A stretch of DNA of 64,000 bases from Rhytidiadelphus loreus (GCA_947034895.1 OX344764.1:48093348-48157347), one strand, 5' to 3'. Shown: positions 12,446 through 24,770, counted from the first letter of the stretch. The notes: generated from the letters alone by a model not told the origin. Numbers and translations are program-made.

Positions 12446-13389
12446 TTAACCCCTAAAGTTAGAGACTATATTTTCACCAAAATTTCTTCCAAACTACCCT
12501 TGCATTTAGAAGCACCAAATTTTAGATGAAAAGCATTTTTGTACACATGTAACCATAAAATTTTGTAGTAAAATAGTTTGAAAAGATGTGGAAAAAATTT
12601 CAAAATTTTCCACTGTGTAGATTGCAAGATATTAACATTTGAAGTGACAAAAATCCTTTTTTTGGCCCTGTGAAAATACGGGCAACTGCACTTCACAAGG
12701 TCACATTTGTATGAAAAAATGTCCAAAATGGTGGTTACTCTTTGGATTCATCCTCAAGTCAAGTTGGCTACATGCTTTAAAAAGTTTAGATCATTTGAAA
12801 TTGTACAACATATAGGAAAAAAATAGTGAATAGAAAGACGTAGAGAATGATTAAAAATTCTAAATTGTTAACAATTTATTTATAGAATTGAAAAATGCCA
12901 ATTCCAATGGTTGTAATGTTGTAATAAACAATATACATCTAATGTTTTTATTTTTTTTCAAAAATATTTAAAATTGAGTTAAATAAAGGACTTCAAAGTT
13001 TATTTTAGAATAGAGATTCCATAACTACCCACAAACTAACCCAAACTAAAATTCCTCATAACTTTCATCTCATTAATCAAAATGGAATGATTCAAAGCTT
13101 ACCTCATATATAAAAATCTAGAGAATCAATTTCAAATTTTAGTTTTTTTTAAAAGTGATTTTCAAAGAAGTTTTTTTTTTGCCTGGGCTGCCCGCCGAAC
13201 ACTAAAAATTACATATCATGCAATAACTTTTGAACCATGTAGTCAAAAGTTATGAAAATTGTTGGGCCTTAAAGCTACTCCTCGTCCCCATGTTGCGTGA
13301 AATTTAAAAAAAAGAAAGATTATGTCTATAGTGAGCTACCCCAAATTGCTATGTTGCCAAAAAATGTTGTTTGGACGTTTAGGGGTTAA
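12446..13389 (-). mobile_element. TTAA-bounded foldless element, copy A
   Basis: It begins TTAACCCCTAAAG and ends with the inverse of TTAACCCCTAAAC, so both edges read TTAA then CCCC going inward. The interior is the reverse of the 23.1 kb copy: both share a segment around GTGAAGTGCAG and another around TCAAAAGTTATG. It is 944 bp and has no transposase frame. TTAA may be a target duplication, as in the piggyBac superfamily, or part of the terminal repeat. Confidence 0.8.
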
Positions 13390-13885
13390 AGAAGTTGATT
13401 TAAGGACTACCTCATATCCATTCTAGAGCTAATTATAGGATAGATTTGAAAAAAAAGTTATTTTTAGGATAGACTATCTTATTCAGTGTAATCAATGACT
13501 TTCAAACGTTTAAATATAATACTGCATTCAATATTTTTTGGGAATGACACTGATTTTGCATCCTCACCAATAGGATACATCAATGTAGATTCATTTCACT
13601 TGCTAGAAGTGGAAATGATTGATGAGAAGAAGAATACAAAAAAATTATCCTATTAATAGGTGTGATACTAATTTACCAAATTAAGTTACACTACATGTAG
13701 GTTATTGCAAATTCAAATATTATACCAATTTTCACAATTAATGAATTTTTATTTATTAGGTGATACTAATTTTGTTCCCTCACTAAATAGGACAAATCAA
13801 TGTAGTTGAAAAGAATAATAGTACAAACTTGTCTCAAACCACACCACATCGAGAAAATACTTTGGGTAACTACTTTACAATGGCT
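13390..13885. other. Spacer with fragments of dispersed repeats
   Basis: Contains motifs such as AGGACAAATCAATGTAG, which recurs inverted or direct near 24.1 and 24.5 kb. No gene is seen. Confidence 0.5.
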
Positions 13886-14109
13886 TGGTAGGATTGCCCC
13901 CCCCCCCTTTTGCCCCACAATTTATCCCTAGGAAAAACATTGGAAATTTTTATTTGCAACTCATGATAAAATTTGCAAATTTTGAATTCATGTTTGGAAT
14001 TAGAGGCTCCATATTAATGATGAGAGGTGAAGAAATAAAAAATTAACACGACACAAAATAGGGGAGATTTTTACATTTATTGGGACAATAAGAAGGTCAA
14101 TCCTCCCTG
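13886..14109. mobile_element. Solo MITE of the GGGTGAATTGACCCCC family
   Basis: Left end GGTAGGATTGCCCCC and right end GGTCAATCCTCCCTG are inverted versions of each other. The interior, with TTTTTATTTGCAA and AAATTTTGAATTCATG, is that of the units clustered at 26.6-28.6 kb. It is about 224 bp and non-coding. Confidence 0.75.
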
Positions 14110-14508
14110 TCTGTTTACAACACGGGTACCTCAGTATTTCCCCTTGAAAAATTGCAAAGGTAATCTCAAGACTCAGTACAAAAATAACCCCTTAGATCTA
14201 GGGGATATTGTACTCCTGGGTCATTTTGAACATTGGTATGTTGAAATGGAATAATTTCGGAATTAAACCTATGCAAAATGTCGTTTTAAAATTTTAAAAT
14301 TATTTTTAAAATTTATATTTCTAGCAATTTAGATTTCAAAATGCATTAAAGACGTACAAATAAAAATAAATAAATTTGCACTAATTAATAATGTTTAATT
14401 TTTAAAACCAAAAATTGAAAATTCCTCCACAAATAAATTTCAAATCAAATATGTGTAATTTTTATATTAAAAAAAACTCTTTAAGTTCTAGTTATGGTGA
14501 TTTTTAAG

Positions 14509-14545
14509 TATTTTTATTTATTTATTTATTTATTTATTTATTCAA
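14509..14545. repeat. Simple repeat (TATT)n
   Basis: About eight uninterrupted TTTA units followed by a partial unit. Confidence 0.9.
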
Positions 14546-14549
14546 GTTG

Positions 14550-16916
14550 CTTTTGATAGATCACTTTTTGAACTAGGATAGTTATTTCTTGAGGTCCAAC
14601 ATACTCAAATCCAATGAACTATAAAATATTTGTAAAGAGTTTTTTTGAGAATCTACACCGTAGAAGTGTAAGAGAATTAACACAAGAATTTACAAATAAT
14701 TAGATGGATGGAAAACCAATTCAATTTTTGGTACCTAGAACATGTTTCCATCCATTTGTTTGGAACATGCTTTGAATTTGAATTTGTGGTTCTTAAGGGG
14801 TAAACTTAGAGGCATCTACTCCTAAACCAGTTTTAGAATTATGTAAATTGAAAGTTTTCTTAACCTTGGAACAACGTTGGCCCAAGTGCATTCTTCAATT
14901 CTATAGTAATTTGGAAAGTCATCCATTGGCTACTTTTGGGTTGCAAGGTTCTTTGTAGGATTCATTCACATGTGTAAAACATGTGATTGAATGACAAAAA
15001 TGGTTTGGGGTGTTCATTGAAATCTCATTTTGATAAAGCATATTTGTTTGTTGGCACCTAGGAAATTCATTTTTCTTTGGCCACCACCTTTAATTGTAAT
15101 TGAAGGTCCACATGTCGCCTTTACAATGACCCCCCCCAGGTGCCTGCACTTTACAAATTAGGAACATTATTATTGGTATTCATTTGTGGCCCGCCAGACC
15201 TCCGGCCCCTCTTGGAAATAAAGCCCACCTCCATAAAGCCTAACTTACCTTGGCAACGGCTACAGTGTTGAGAACCGTTGCAGCACACAACGCCCCCTCC
15301 TGTAGTCTGCTTCGTTCCGTTGCACCAAGTTACTGCTTCCATTTTTATTGTGGGCTTTCTTGCAGGAATTTCATCCCTCATAATGAACTAACTTAAGTTG
15401 TATGACCGTCACACAGACCTCGGATTCATGAAATGGACTACACATGTCAGTATTAACCCTGGAAGATAGAGGCTCCAACAGTAGCATTTTTTTCATAAGG
15501 AAAAAATGGATGATTTTTACTTTGTTTATTTGTGTACATTTCTTATTGGGATACAGGTATCCACATAATTGAGTAAAATTTATGACACTTCAGCTTTTAT
15601 TTGCTGAATTAGAGGGATTTGTTTCAGAAAAAAGAACGCCAGTGTCGGTTCAGTTGCACTGTTGGCTTTTTAAGACTTAATTTTGACAACCATGATCTCT
15701 TTTGCTTTTTGAAGAAAACAAACAAAATGAAGCTTACTGAATCTAGGTTCTACTTGGTCGGAAAACTCCGATGCTTACCCTTCACACAATAACATGATCC
15801 AACATGCACAACAAGAATCTTACTTTTTCGGTTTGACAAGTAGGAGAAGGATTGTAGGCAGAATCCAGCTACTTATAAATCTTCTAATCAACCAAAGAGT
15901 GAGATCTCATCTTCCACATTGCACACATATCAACCATTTACGTCTAACAACAATCTCTAACCTCAACTCTCGACCTGTTATCGGTAACACATAACAAGAG
16001 ATGAAGGAGCACATGAGGAACCAAGCATCACAATTTTAACAACAATTTAAAGTCAACAAAAACAGACAACAATACAATGCCTTGGGATAGATAACCCAGT
16101 GACACAATGCCTTGAGATAGAACAATGATAACACAATGTTACAATGCCTTGACGTAAGTCACACTTTAGCCCTCTAATAGGAACTACTCTAGAATGACAT
16201 CCTACACACTTTTTACACAACCAAATATATTCTTTTGGACCCCGCTACAATAGGCACACATTCAAATATTTTCTTTTTGCACCCCAATCAGTCAACTCAA
16301 AGAGGTGACGGTATATGTGTGGACCACTATTGATACGAGTGGTCGAATATTGATACAAAGAATCACAATTGTACATAAGAGAGGGGACAAAAAAAACTGG
16401 TGCCGTTGCTCAACGGCCAGTTGAACCCCAGCAGAGTACACTATAGCAGTGACCACACTTCAGTGCGCTCCAGCAGCTCCAGCAGCAGCAGCTTCTTCCG
16501 CATCGCTGCGTGCCGATCGATCCCAAGTGACACAAATCTGCTTCTACCAACGCAGACTAATGACTCTTCCTCTGGCACAAGCTTGTAAGCACTCTTTCAA
16601 GAGCAGCGTCGTCTCGCAGATCCGTAAAGTCGGAAGCTCTATTTCTGTAGAGGTGAAATATTGTAACAATGAAGTATCGGAGGATGCCGACAGTCTGTGA
16701 TCCTGCACTGCAAAGGATATATGACGGCAAAAATGTTGTACACTTGAAAACTTGTTGCAGCATTGCATCCTCCGACGATCACCAGTTCTTTAACACAAAT
16801 GGTGAAATCTGACAGTCTTGGTGAGCGTTGAAAACCGCTCGTAGCGCTCAACAGAGTCTCATGGTACATTGCCGAGGAAGACGATGACGGTAGTGGGGAA
16901 GATAAACCCTTCAACC
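14550..16916. other. Spacer, no gene recognised
   Basis: AT-rich to about 15.1 kb, then mixed composition. Repeated ACAATGCCTTGA strings occur around 16076-16150. The last 300-500 bases before 16916 are the likely 3' untranslated region of the minus-strand PLP-fold gene. Confidence 0.5.
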
Positions 16917-18845
16917 CTAGCTTTCGTCCTCGAACTGGACTTCTTCCATGAACCCAAGCGCCTCCATGGAAACATAGTCCTGGTTTCGGAACTTGCAAAT
17001 GAACTGCACCACCCGGTAAGCATCTTCAAAATTCGACATCGGACCAAGCGACACTTGCACGCAGTTGAACTTCGGCGTCTGCTCGAAAACTCCAACGCTT
17101 TTCACTCTCTCCTTGGGACCTCCAAGCAAATTCGCAACTCCAGGATTACTAAACGATCCCACGGCGAGAGTGATCTGGTTCTTGGCCGCCAATCGCTGCA
17201 CCAAGGACGGCATGACAACCTCACCAGTACTATCAAGCACGTTAAAGGAAATGATGTTCCCTCGATTCTCCGCCATGTAAGGACTGTACACATTCACCAA
17301 GCTCCAGTCATCGGGGTCAATATGGCGCAATCCCTTGAGTTTTTGCACCATCCAAGTCGCGAGCGCCATCACGCGCGTGTTGATCACGTCGAGACCCACC
17401 GCCTGCAAGTGCTGTAACCCTAGATCAAGCCCGGCGAACGACAGCTTCGAGAGGCTCTCGTCTTCTGCAACGATGTGGAGATCCTTCGCATTGATAGGCG
17501 ACGGCTTCGGTGTTAAGGTAATGGCATTCGAATGCGACGAGACGGTGAAGCTCGCTCTTCGAATAAGCAGAAATCCCATTCCCGAGGGATACCCGACGAT
17601 GTTTTGAAAGGATCCAAGGACGAAGTCTGGTTGGTTTTGCGTCAAGTCGAGAGTCCCCGTTGGCAGCAACGTCGACGCATCTAGCAGCACATGCCAGCCG
17701 GAGTTTCGGGCCTTTCCGATCCAATGCATAGAGTGTCGTATCCCCGTGATGCTCGACTGCGCGGGGTACACGAACAAGCTGCCGCTGGGTTGGAAGAGAT
17801 GCCGTTTCATCAATGGCCGGATGGACGATTTCGACATAGACAGATCCGATTCCTCCAAAGGCGCCATCACAGGCTTCCCTCCCACTTTCAACGCCGCGGC
17901 CACGAGCTGATTCACCGCGTCGTGATTATCTTGGCACAGCAAAAGCGGGCTATTCTTTTGAAACGGATACGCATTCGCCACCAAGCGATACGAAGCTTTG
18001 AGTCCCGTTGTGAAGACCGTAGTGTACACCGAACGATTCGTGTTAAGCATTTTCAGCAACCTACCTTGCGCCATAGTCGCGTATTCCACCAGGGAGCTGG
18101 ATTTCGTTCCGAACATGTGCCCTTCCGCCATCACGATCCGCATGTGCTCTTCCATTTGGAACCGCGACGAGAGCGCCAAGCTTGCGTGATCCATGTAAAC
18201 GTGGCGGTGCAGCGCCAGCTTCGGATACTGGTCGCGCCGCACATTTTCGAGCGCGAGCGTTTCAAAAAACGCCGTGTTCGCTTGCAGAAACTTCTCCTCC
18301 GCATCGGCATACTCCGCCGCTTCGTCGGCGCCATCCTCCGCCTCCGATTGGTACGAGGCCGCGGACATGGACCGATCGAGGTGCTCGTCTTCGTCGGTGG
18401 ACGACGACTCGCACGTCCAGCTGCGGCCCGAGTGGTCGCGTCGGCTATCGCTGTTGCGGGGGCGCGAGCTCAATACGGGCTCGCAGCTCTTGCGCCGACT
18501 GTCGTCATTGGAGTGAAACGCTCTCTCCACTTCAGCTGTCCAGCATTTCCTCTGGGCCTGCTCCTTGATGACTTCCACGCTCTTCCTGCTGGCGAACGAA
18601 ACAGGGCTCCGCGCAGACAACACCACTTCATGCGCGGAGGGAATCAGCGTCGTGTCGATGGTGTACTTGCTCCGATGCGCCTTCTTCGTCGCCGCCACGG
18701 GCGTCGTCGCGGGCACGCGGTAAAAACTCTCGGAGGCATACCCCGGATCTTCACCTCTCAGAATCCCTCGGATCGTCTGCTTCTTGGTGCCCAAATGCGG
18801 AGACCACACAGTGCGCTCATTGTCACTCTCGGCCTGAAATTCCAT
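16917..18845 (-). CDS. Molybdenum-cofactor-sulfurase-like PLP-fold protein
   Basis: A 642-residue protein of the plant family annotated as PLP-dependent transferases similar to the aminotransferase domain of molybdenum cofactor sulfurase. Residues 1-190 are low-complexity, Ser/Arg- and Asp/Glu-rich and probably disordered. Residues about 190-630 form the class V aminotransferase-like domain: YMDHASLAL at 217-225, TTGLKASYRLVA at 279-290, VLLDAS at 386-391 with the cofactor-ring Asp at 389, and GSFQNIVGYPSGMGFLL at 411-427. At the place where cysteine desulfurases carry the Schiff-base Lys this protein has Gln-Asn, so covalent cofactor binding is doubtful. From memory, some flowering-plant members also lack that Lys. 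No MOSC domain follows. I start at the ATG at 18845; the frame stays open upstream only through sequence that I read as 5' UTR and an intron. No transit peptide is obvious. The substrate is unknown. Confidence 0.85.
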   Translation of the reverse strand: MEFQAESDNERTVWSPHLGTKKQTIRGILRGEDPGYASESFYRVPATTPVAATKKAHRSKYTIDTTLIPSAHEVVLSARSPVSFASRKSVEVIKEQAQRKCWTAEVERAFHSNDDSRRKSCEPVLSSRPRNSDSRRDHSGRSWTCESSSTDEDEHLDRSMSAASYQSEAEDGADEAAEYADAEEKFLQANTAFFETLALENVRRDQYPKLALHRHVYMDHASLALSSRFQMEEHMRIVMAEGHMFGTKSSSLVEYATMAQGRLLKMLNTNRSVYTTVFTTGLKASYRLVANAYPFQKNSPLLLCQDNHDAVNQLVAAALKVGGKPVMAPLEESDLSMSKSSIRPLMKRHLFQPSGSLFVYPAQSSITGIRHSMHWIGKARNSGWHVLLDASTLLPTGTLDLTQNQPDFVLGSFQNIVGYPSGMGFLLIRRASFTVSSHSNAITLTPKPSPINAKDLHIVAEDESLSKLSFAGLDLGLQHLQAVGLDVINTRVMALATWMVQKLKGLRHIDPDDWSLVNVYSPYMAENRGNIISFNVLDSTGEVVMPSLVQRLAAKNQITLAVGSFSNPGVANLLGGPKERVKSVGVFEQTPKFNCVQVSLGPMSNFEDAYRVVQFICKFRNQDYVSMEALGFMEEVQFEDES

Positions 18846-18927
18846 CACAACGTACCATAAATCTCCTTGCCCAAACCCCAAACCCTCAGGAACAAAGAAT
18901 CCACCACAAAATAACCACCTTCTTGAC

Positions 18928-19026
18928 CTAACAAACAAACACGCACTAAGATTGACACAATGCCGAGAGCTCGAGTCACACCAACACACGAGATTGCATT
19001 CCACACACACTCGATTCCAAACATAC
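18928..19026 (-). other. Probable 5'-UTR intron of the PLP-fold gene
   Basis: On the minus strand a donor CAG|GTATGT at 19026 and an acceptor TTTGTTTGTTAG| ending at 18928 bound a 99-nt segment. The 3' side has a T-rich tract before the AG. It lies 82 bases upstream of the chosen ATG. Removing it makes the upstream extension of the frame non-coding. This is inferred from splice-site consensus only. Confidence 0.6.
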
Positions 19027-19616
19027 CTGAGGGTGAGCGCGTGACCCGGATCGCAGCTTGCTAAACTTTTGAAACATGATCCCTCGCTCGTTTCACTGCC
19101 CCTCTCCTCCGAATTCCAGCATCGGCCACTTGCAACACTACCACCACAATCTCTTTCACAATCCTTGCGCAATCCTCCACTCCCCTGTCCGATTCTTCAC
19201 ACACTCAACACCCAGAATCCCATCCTCCTCACAAGCTCGCCCCCACTCTCCCTCGAATCCCCCCACCCTTGCACCCAGCGAATTGACAACGGACTCAACC
19301 CAGTTCCGAGACTTTTGAACCTAAACTGAAGAATTGCAAGCGGTGTTGGAGGATGTGAAAATGCAGCCCCTAGGTGCCGATGAAAAGGCGGTTGATGACT
19401 TGGGGAGAATTTGGGGGAGAGGTTGGTGCAGGGGTGATGAAGTGAACTGGAGCTCAGCAGTCAAGCTGGGGTGTGCTGAAGTAGAAAGGTACTGAATTGC
19501 GAGAGGGAGGAGGGTGCGGAGACTGCGGACGCCGGGGACGCGGAGCTGGGCTGGCTTTCAAACCGAAGGAGGCTAAACTGGGGCTGTGGGCAGGAGCACG
19601 CTTTGATTGCCTGTGC

Positions 19617-19624
19617 TTTTTATA
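19617..19624 (-). promoter_or_regulatory. TATA box of the PLP-fold gene
   Basis: CTATAAAAAG on the minus strand sits in otherwise GC-rich DNA, which makes a chance match less likely. It predicts a start about 30 bases downstream near 19590 and a spliced 5' UTR of roughly 640 bases. Confidence 0.6.
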
Positions 19625-19629
19625 GCGGG

Positions 19630-22600
19630 GCCTCGAAATGCTCGCAATCCCGGCAGCGGGGCTGCCTCGTGAAGGGTGAATCAGCCCGCCTGTTGCCCTA
19701 TGCCCCACGCGCAGACGCGCTGCATACCGCATCTCTACCAACTGTCCTCCTGTCCTGGCCTTCGGGCCTGGGGTACTGGAGCCTGGGGCCTGGGGCACTG
19801 GGGCCCGGAGGTGGGGCGGAGGAGCAGTCGTACCGGTACATGCCGTCGCGCCTTCCCTTTTTATTATTTTTTATTTGTCGTCGTGTCTGGCGTCAGTCAC
19901 GACGGGCTCGCTTCGGCTGCTTTCTTATTCATTTGGGTTTGGAGTGTTGCGCCTGCGTGAGGAAAAGACGAAAACAATCAGTCCCCTCGCGCATTAATCC
20001 CGAAAAGACGGAAGTCTACAGTGGCTCTGGCTCTCATAAGCAGTGTTCCGGAAATTTTTGGAGCTCCTTCAGCTGATTTCCTACTCTCAAATAATGACCG
20101 GGTCTATCTATAACGAATTCTCATTCCACATGCTAAATTTTTTTTAAAAAGAAATTTCTTGCATGAACAGTTGTTTTCACCTAACAAATTCGATTAAATT
20201 AATAAAAAATAAAAAATATACTTTATGCAAATTTGGTACTTTTACCACAACATGTCTAAAGTCTCTAATTCCTCAATTACCTATGGCAATGTATGTCAAT
20301 TTTTGTAAGTGTATAAAACATTGTGAAAGCTTCTAAGGTGGTGTGTTCACAAACCGTCACTTTAAGGGTTGTTGGGCCTTTCTGATGGTTTTTAGATGCC
20401 CGAAAAATATTTTCCCTGAATTTTCACTTGAAGGAAAATTGATGTGGAATCTAACACAAGTGGTTTCATATTTTTCAAAGCATTTATGAATTATTTATGA
20501 ATTTCCAAAGAATTATGCGGTAGGCACCTCTTCTTGATCATGTAGGCCTTGCAAAATCCACACACACAGTCTGAAAACAGATATGGCTTGACCAAAAACA
20601 AGCACTACAACATTCGAAAAGTAATACACAAGGTTCCTACATGCTACCATTACTAAACTAAAACATACCCTAAATTTTTTTTTTACATTTGGAAGAAGGC
20701 AAATGGACAATCAATTCTCATTTAGAAAAATGAAATGGACACATCTGGGCTTTGAAATGGACCTTCCCTTGCTCTTATTCCATCCATTGACAATTCTTAA
20801 TTACGCTCTCACATTGTTGGCAATTCATTTTAAAACCACTTACTATCCATTCAGAGCTCCCTATGCAATTGTTTGAAGAAGAGGGTTGCAATAAGAGCCC
20901 CCTCCTATATAACTTTTGTAATGTCTAATGTCACAAATTTTTGCCCTAAATCAGCTCAAGCCGGTCAACGATCATAAACATAAAAACACCATTTTAATTT
21001 ATTTTAAAAACTGACACAAGATAATAAATCCCCTCGTGTACAAATTAGGGAACAAGTTTATTTTCATTTTTAGGAAACTGCAGATATTTAATTTTTTAAC
21101 CTTTATATTCTATTTCATGTTGATTCCATTGGACTGGCTGGCAACGAAGCCACGCCTGAGTTTCAATGTTCGGTTGTGACCGAAATGGAACACATATTTT
21201 CTATGTTTATAACTGTGCTGGGTACTCGGTTTCCATTCCTGCTTGGGCCAATTTCTGATAGCCAGTGATGTTTTCACACCTGTGCTGCCCATTGGAATAA
21301 TTCACACGGTTTTTGCTGGAATTTTTTTTCTTTTTGTTTTTAGCAAATGACGAATTGGGGAGAATCTGCTCCGTCTGGCTTTGTTTAATTTTTCGGAGAC
21401 AACTGGACTTGAAATCCATTGATTCTCTTCCGGTGGAACCTTGACTTCTTATTTTAGCGCTGTATATTTTCCCATACGAGTGTGATAGAGCACACAAGAA
21501 GGGAGAAAATCAAGACACCGAATTGCTCAGCCTGCGGTTGAGGTTTGACCGTTGTCACTAATAAATCTTCTCTGCAATAGAAATTAATGAAGCATCCATT
21601 GTTTTGGAAAAAAAATCATTTCATTGGAAAAAGGGCATTGAACGTTGCCGATTATAATCTACTGTAGTAATTTAGCACTTCGCAGCGAGTGATGAGTCAC
21701 CCAGCTCGTGGTGGTGAAATATAATAAGCTTTACATTCCGACTGAGAGAAGGATGATACCTCGTAGTCATAGTTACAGTAATGCTTTGTTTTATTCATCG
21801 TGTTTTGTTGGAAAGAATCGGCAATTCCAAATTTGGCAGCTGTGTCTGCAGGATTTGGAGTTTTGCACGCGAATTTCTGAAGTTCGATGAGGCAGCCACA
21901 AACGCAACAGTGAAAAAACTCCTCCTGTTACTGTAATTTGATATGCGATATTTTTGACAAATATTGTGAACTTTGCGGATGTGCTATGTATAGAAGTTCA
22001 AGCCCACCTTCTGACCTTCAACAAAGCTATTCCAGATTTCAAGGGAGCCGCAATCTACACTCATGGATTTCATGTGAATTGATAATAAGTTTGCGTTTTG
22101 TGTAAAGTCTCAAATCACGTCGATATGTCAATATATGGGGCACTGTGAGAACTTGCTATGGTGTTCCCGCTTTGTTTCTCATTGTTCAGAATGGCTGGTC
22201 TTCTGACACTGATTGTCGTAGCGACAGTGGTGGTGGAGGTGGAGGATTAGCATCACCTTGAACAGGAGTGTCACCACAAAATTTCATTTTTGTGAAAATT
22301 GGTATAATACAGTAACATTTCATCCTGCTGTGCATTCATGCAATTGGGTAAAATGGGGTCACACGCACTAGTAGGACAAATTAGTGTAGCTCACAATGTG
22401 GTTTCCAAGGTTTTTGAATATTGTGAACTTCTAGCTCCTGAGCAAAATCCTCAGCGAGATACATAAATTGTGAAGCAAAAGATAAGATGTATAATTCAGT
22501 GGAGGTTATGATACAAGCTACAGGAGAGAGATCCTCTATATTGGAGGGAATGCCACAAAGTGTTTCTCTTGTAGGCTGTATCCCCCAATGCCTCTTAGTA

Positions 22601-23130
22601 AATCAAAGCTGGAAATGTCAAAAACCTTGTCTCCATGAAGTGTACCCCCAAAAAAACTACTAATAGAACTAAGGTAAATCAGTCTATAATAAGGAGAATT
22701 ATTGTTTTGCTATGTTGTCATTGTTAAACAAATTTTTATTTTTTTTCCACATAAATTGAGTCAAATGTGAGAAATGGAGAGAAGTTTTATTCTTTTGACA
22801 AAGTATGAATTTGTTATGAATTTTAGGAGTGTGTTATGCAATTGACCCAAAAGAGTCTCTAGACTATCCCAAAACCAACAAAAAGTGTAGCCATAATGGT
22901 CATCTTACTCACCTAAAGTAGTCACAATACTTCCTAATATGGCCTCAACATGAAGGCCTAAAAAAGTCACTCCTTGTCATGAATTTACACTCAAAAGTTA
23001 GAAGTTCCTATTGTAGTCACTAATCACTCCAATACCATCGTCCAAGACATAGATTGTGGACACTTATTCAATCTAATGTAGCTCAAATCTCAATTTTCTT
23101 TTAAAGTTTGTAATTGATTGATGCAAGATT
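19630..23130. other. Promoter-side spacer, no gene recognised
   Basis: From 19.63 to about 20.05 kb the DNA is GC-rich with GGGGCCTGGGG-like repeats. Open frames there look compositional rather than coding. From 20.1 kb it becomes AT-rich. A copy of the 7.4 kb repeat lies at 20403-20512. No gene with a recognisable product is seen to 23.1 kb. Confidence 0.5.
20403..20512. repeat. Dispersed repeat, partner of 7.4 kb
   Basis: Shares ATCTAACACAAGTGG and GGTTTCATATTTTTC, in the same order and orientation, with 7436-7550. Confidence 0.6.
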
Positions 23131-24058
23131 TTAACCCCTAAAGGACTTGACTGTGTTTTTTGGTTGTATAAATTTTTTGGGCAGGTACCTACGAGCGGAG
23201 ATTTTCATATTTGGGGCTGAAATTTTAATAGAATGTGGGGGCGAGGAAGATCTTTCATATGCACCAAATTTCATGACATTTGGAAATACGAGTCAAAAGT
23301 TATAGCCTAATATGTTACTTTTTTTTCCAACCGGGCACTTCGGGGAGATATGAAAAAATCACTTTTTTCAGAAACAAAAATTTGGAATTGATTTTCTAGG
23401 GTTTTATATACTCAAAAAGCTTTGAATCGTTCCATTTTGATCAATAAGTCAAAAGTTATGAGGATTTTTTGTTTGCGGGCAGTTTTGGATTTCCTACTCT
23501 AAAATAAACTTTGAAATCCTTTATCTTACCCAATTTTCAATATTTTTGGACAAAAATAAAATCGTAGGATGTAGATAGATTATTACAACATTTCGACCAT
23601 TGGGATTGGAAAATTTTAATTCCATATTTAAATTGTAAATAATTTAGTATTTTTAATCATTCTCTACTACAACCTAATTACTATTCTTTTCCTAATTGTT
23701 GTACTAATCCAAATGATCTGAAATTTTTCAAGCATGTGGCCAACTTGTCTAGGAAAACAAATCCAAAGAAGCACCACCGTTTAGGTCATTTTTTCATAAA
23801 AATGTGAGCTTGTGAAGTGCAGCTGCCCTGCTTTTTGCAGGGTCAAAAAAATGATTTTAGTTAATTTGAATGCTTATATCTTGCAATCCACCCGGTGGAA
23901 ATGTCTGAAATTTTTACCACATGTTTTTTATACAATATAATACAAGATCCTACGGTTAGATATGTCAAAAAAAAATTCAAAATTTTGGTACTTGTACTAG
24001 AAATGGCAGTTTTGGAGCGTTTTTGGTGAAAGTATAGAGTCGGTCCTTTAAGGGTTAA
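23131..24058 (+). mobile_element. TTAA-bounded element, copy B (best preserved)
   Basis: Starts TTAACCCCTAAAGGAC and ends GTCCTTTAAGGGTTAA, so the ends form a 16-bp inverted repeat with one mismatch, with TTAA outermost. The 928-bp interior has no transposase frame. It aligns over most of its length with the copy at 33.3-35.3 kb and, reversed, with 12.4-13.4 kb. Confidence 0.85.
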
Positions 24059-24116
24059 TGGGTCATTCTCTAGGTATTTGTGAAGGGTCTTTTGCATGTC
24101 ATAAGTTAGTTTACTT

Positions 24117-24533
24117 TACATTGATTTGTCCTATTAGTGAGGAGGGAATTAGCATCACTACAAACTTTTGTTTTTGTGGAGATTGGTCCAATAAAATAAT
24201 GTTTCAACCTTTACTAATTCAAAATAGTGTGACTATTACAATAGTATCATGTACACTTATGGTCAATTTTGTTAAAATGGCGGTATTCCATTAAAATGGC
24301 ACAAAATGAAACCACTGAAAGAATGAAAACAATGGAAAGATTGTCCAAAGGGAGTGGAAATGCATGAACTAGGAGTGATTTGAATGTGCTAGGCATAAAA
24401 TTGGCACATATATGACCCTATCGTGACACACTCATTCTCCATTTGTAGAAGATATTCCATTAAAATGGCATGCGGAATACCGCCATTTTAACGAAATTGA
24501 CCATACTTGCTATAAGGACAAATCAATATAGAT
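24117..24533. mobile_element. Possible outer element carrying a nested MITE
   Basis: The left edge has ACATTGATTTGTCCTATTAG and the right edge has AGGACAAATCAATATAG, an imperfect inverted pair. The MITE at 24260-24503 lies inside. Related AGGACAAATCAATGTAG strings occur near 13.79 kb. The boundaries are uncertain. Confidence 0.45.
24260..24503. mobile_element. MITE with ends GGTCAATTTTGTTAAAATGG, copy 1
   Basis: Terminal inverted repeats of about 27 bp (left GGTCAATTTTGTTAAAATGG, right CCATTTTAACGAAATTGACC) are flanked by a 2-bp TA/AT step on each side. A short target duplication of this kind suggests a Tc1/mariner-type source. Related copies lie at 46.9-47.1 and 54.5-54.8 kb. About 244 bp, non-coding. 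Confidence 0.8.
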
Positions 24534-24539
24534 GTTTAG

Positions 24540-24770
24540 GGTTCAAATAAGGTAACTACATTTAAAACCAATCTTAGAATTTTTTGCCTAAAATATATTT
24601 CCACTATTCATGAGAGTCTAGGGTCAATTTTAGAAACACCTATTTGAGCACTTTGAAAATTAATAGTTTATTCATCTAATGACCCAAAAATGCATTCTAA
24701 AAGAATCTATAATCCCCTTTCAACTACCAGTAAGACCCCACAAAATATTTTTAATATAATAATGGGAACC
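24540..24770 (+). repeat. Dispersed repeat family with core AGAAACACCTATTT, copy 3
   Basis: Matches 10.0 kb in the same orientation and 11.7 kb inverted, including CCACTATTCATGAGAGTCTA and AAGACCCCACAAAA. Confidence 0.65.

Noticed and set aside
17691..18860. Open frame of 389 codons on the plus strand
   Set aside because: It lies opposite the PLP-fold gene, has Arg/His-rich composition typical of an antisense shadow, and shows no domain.
18846..19172. 109-residue N-terminal extension of the PLP-fold protein
   Set aside because: Cys/Arg-rich, runs through a likely spliced intron, and is preceded by a suitable TATA box; read as 5' UTR.
19454..20076. GC-rich frames on both strands upstream of the PLP-fold gene
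   Set aside because: Pro/Arg/Gly-rich on both strands, explained by base composition of the promoter region.
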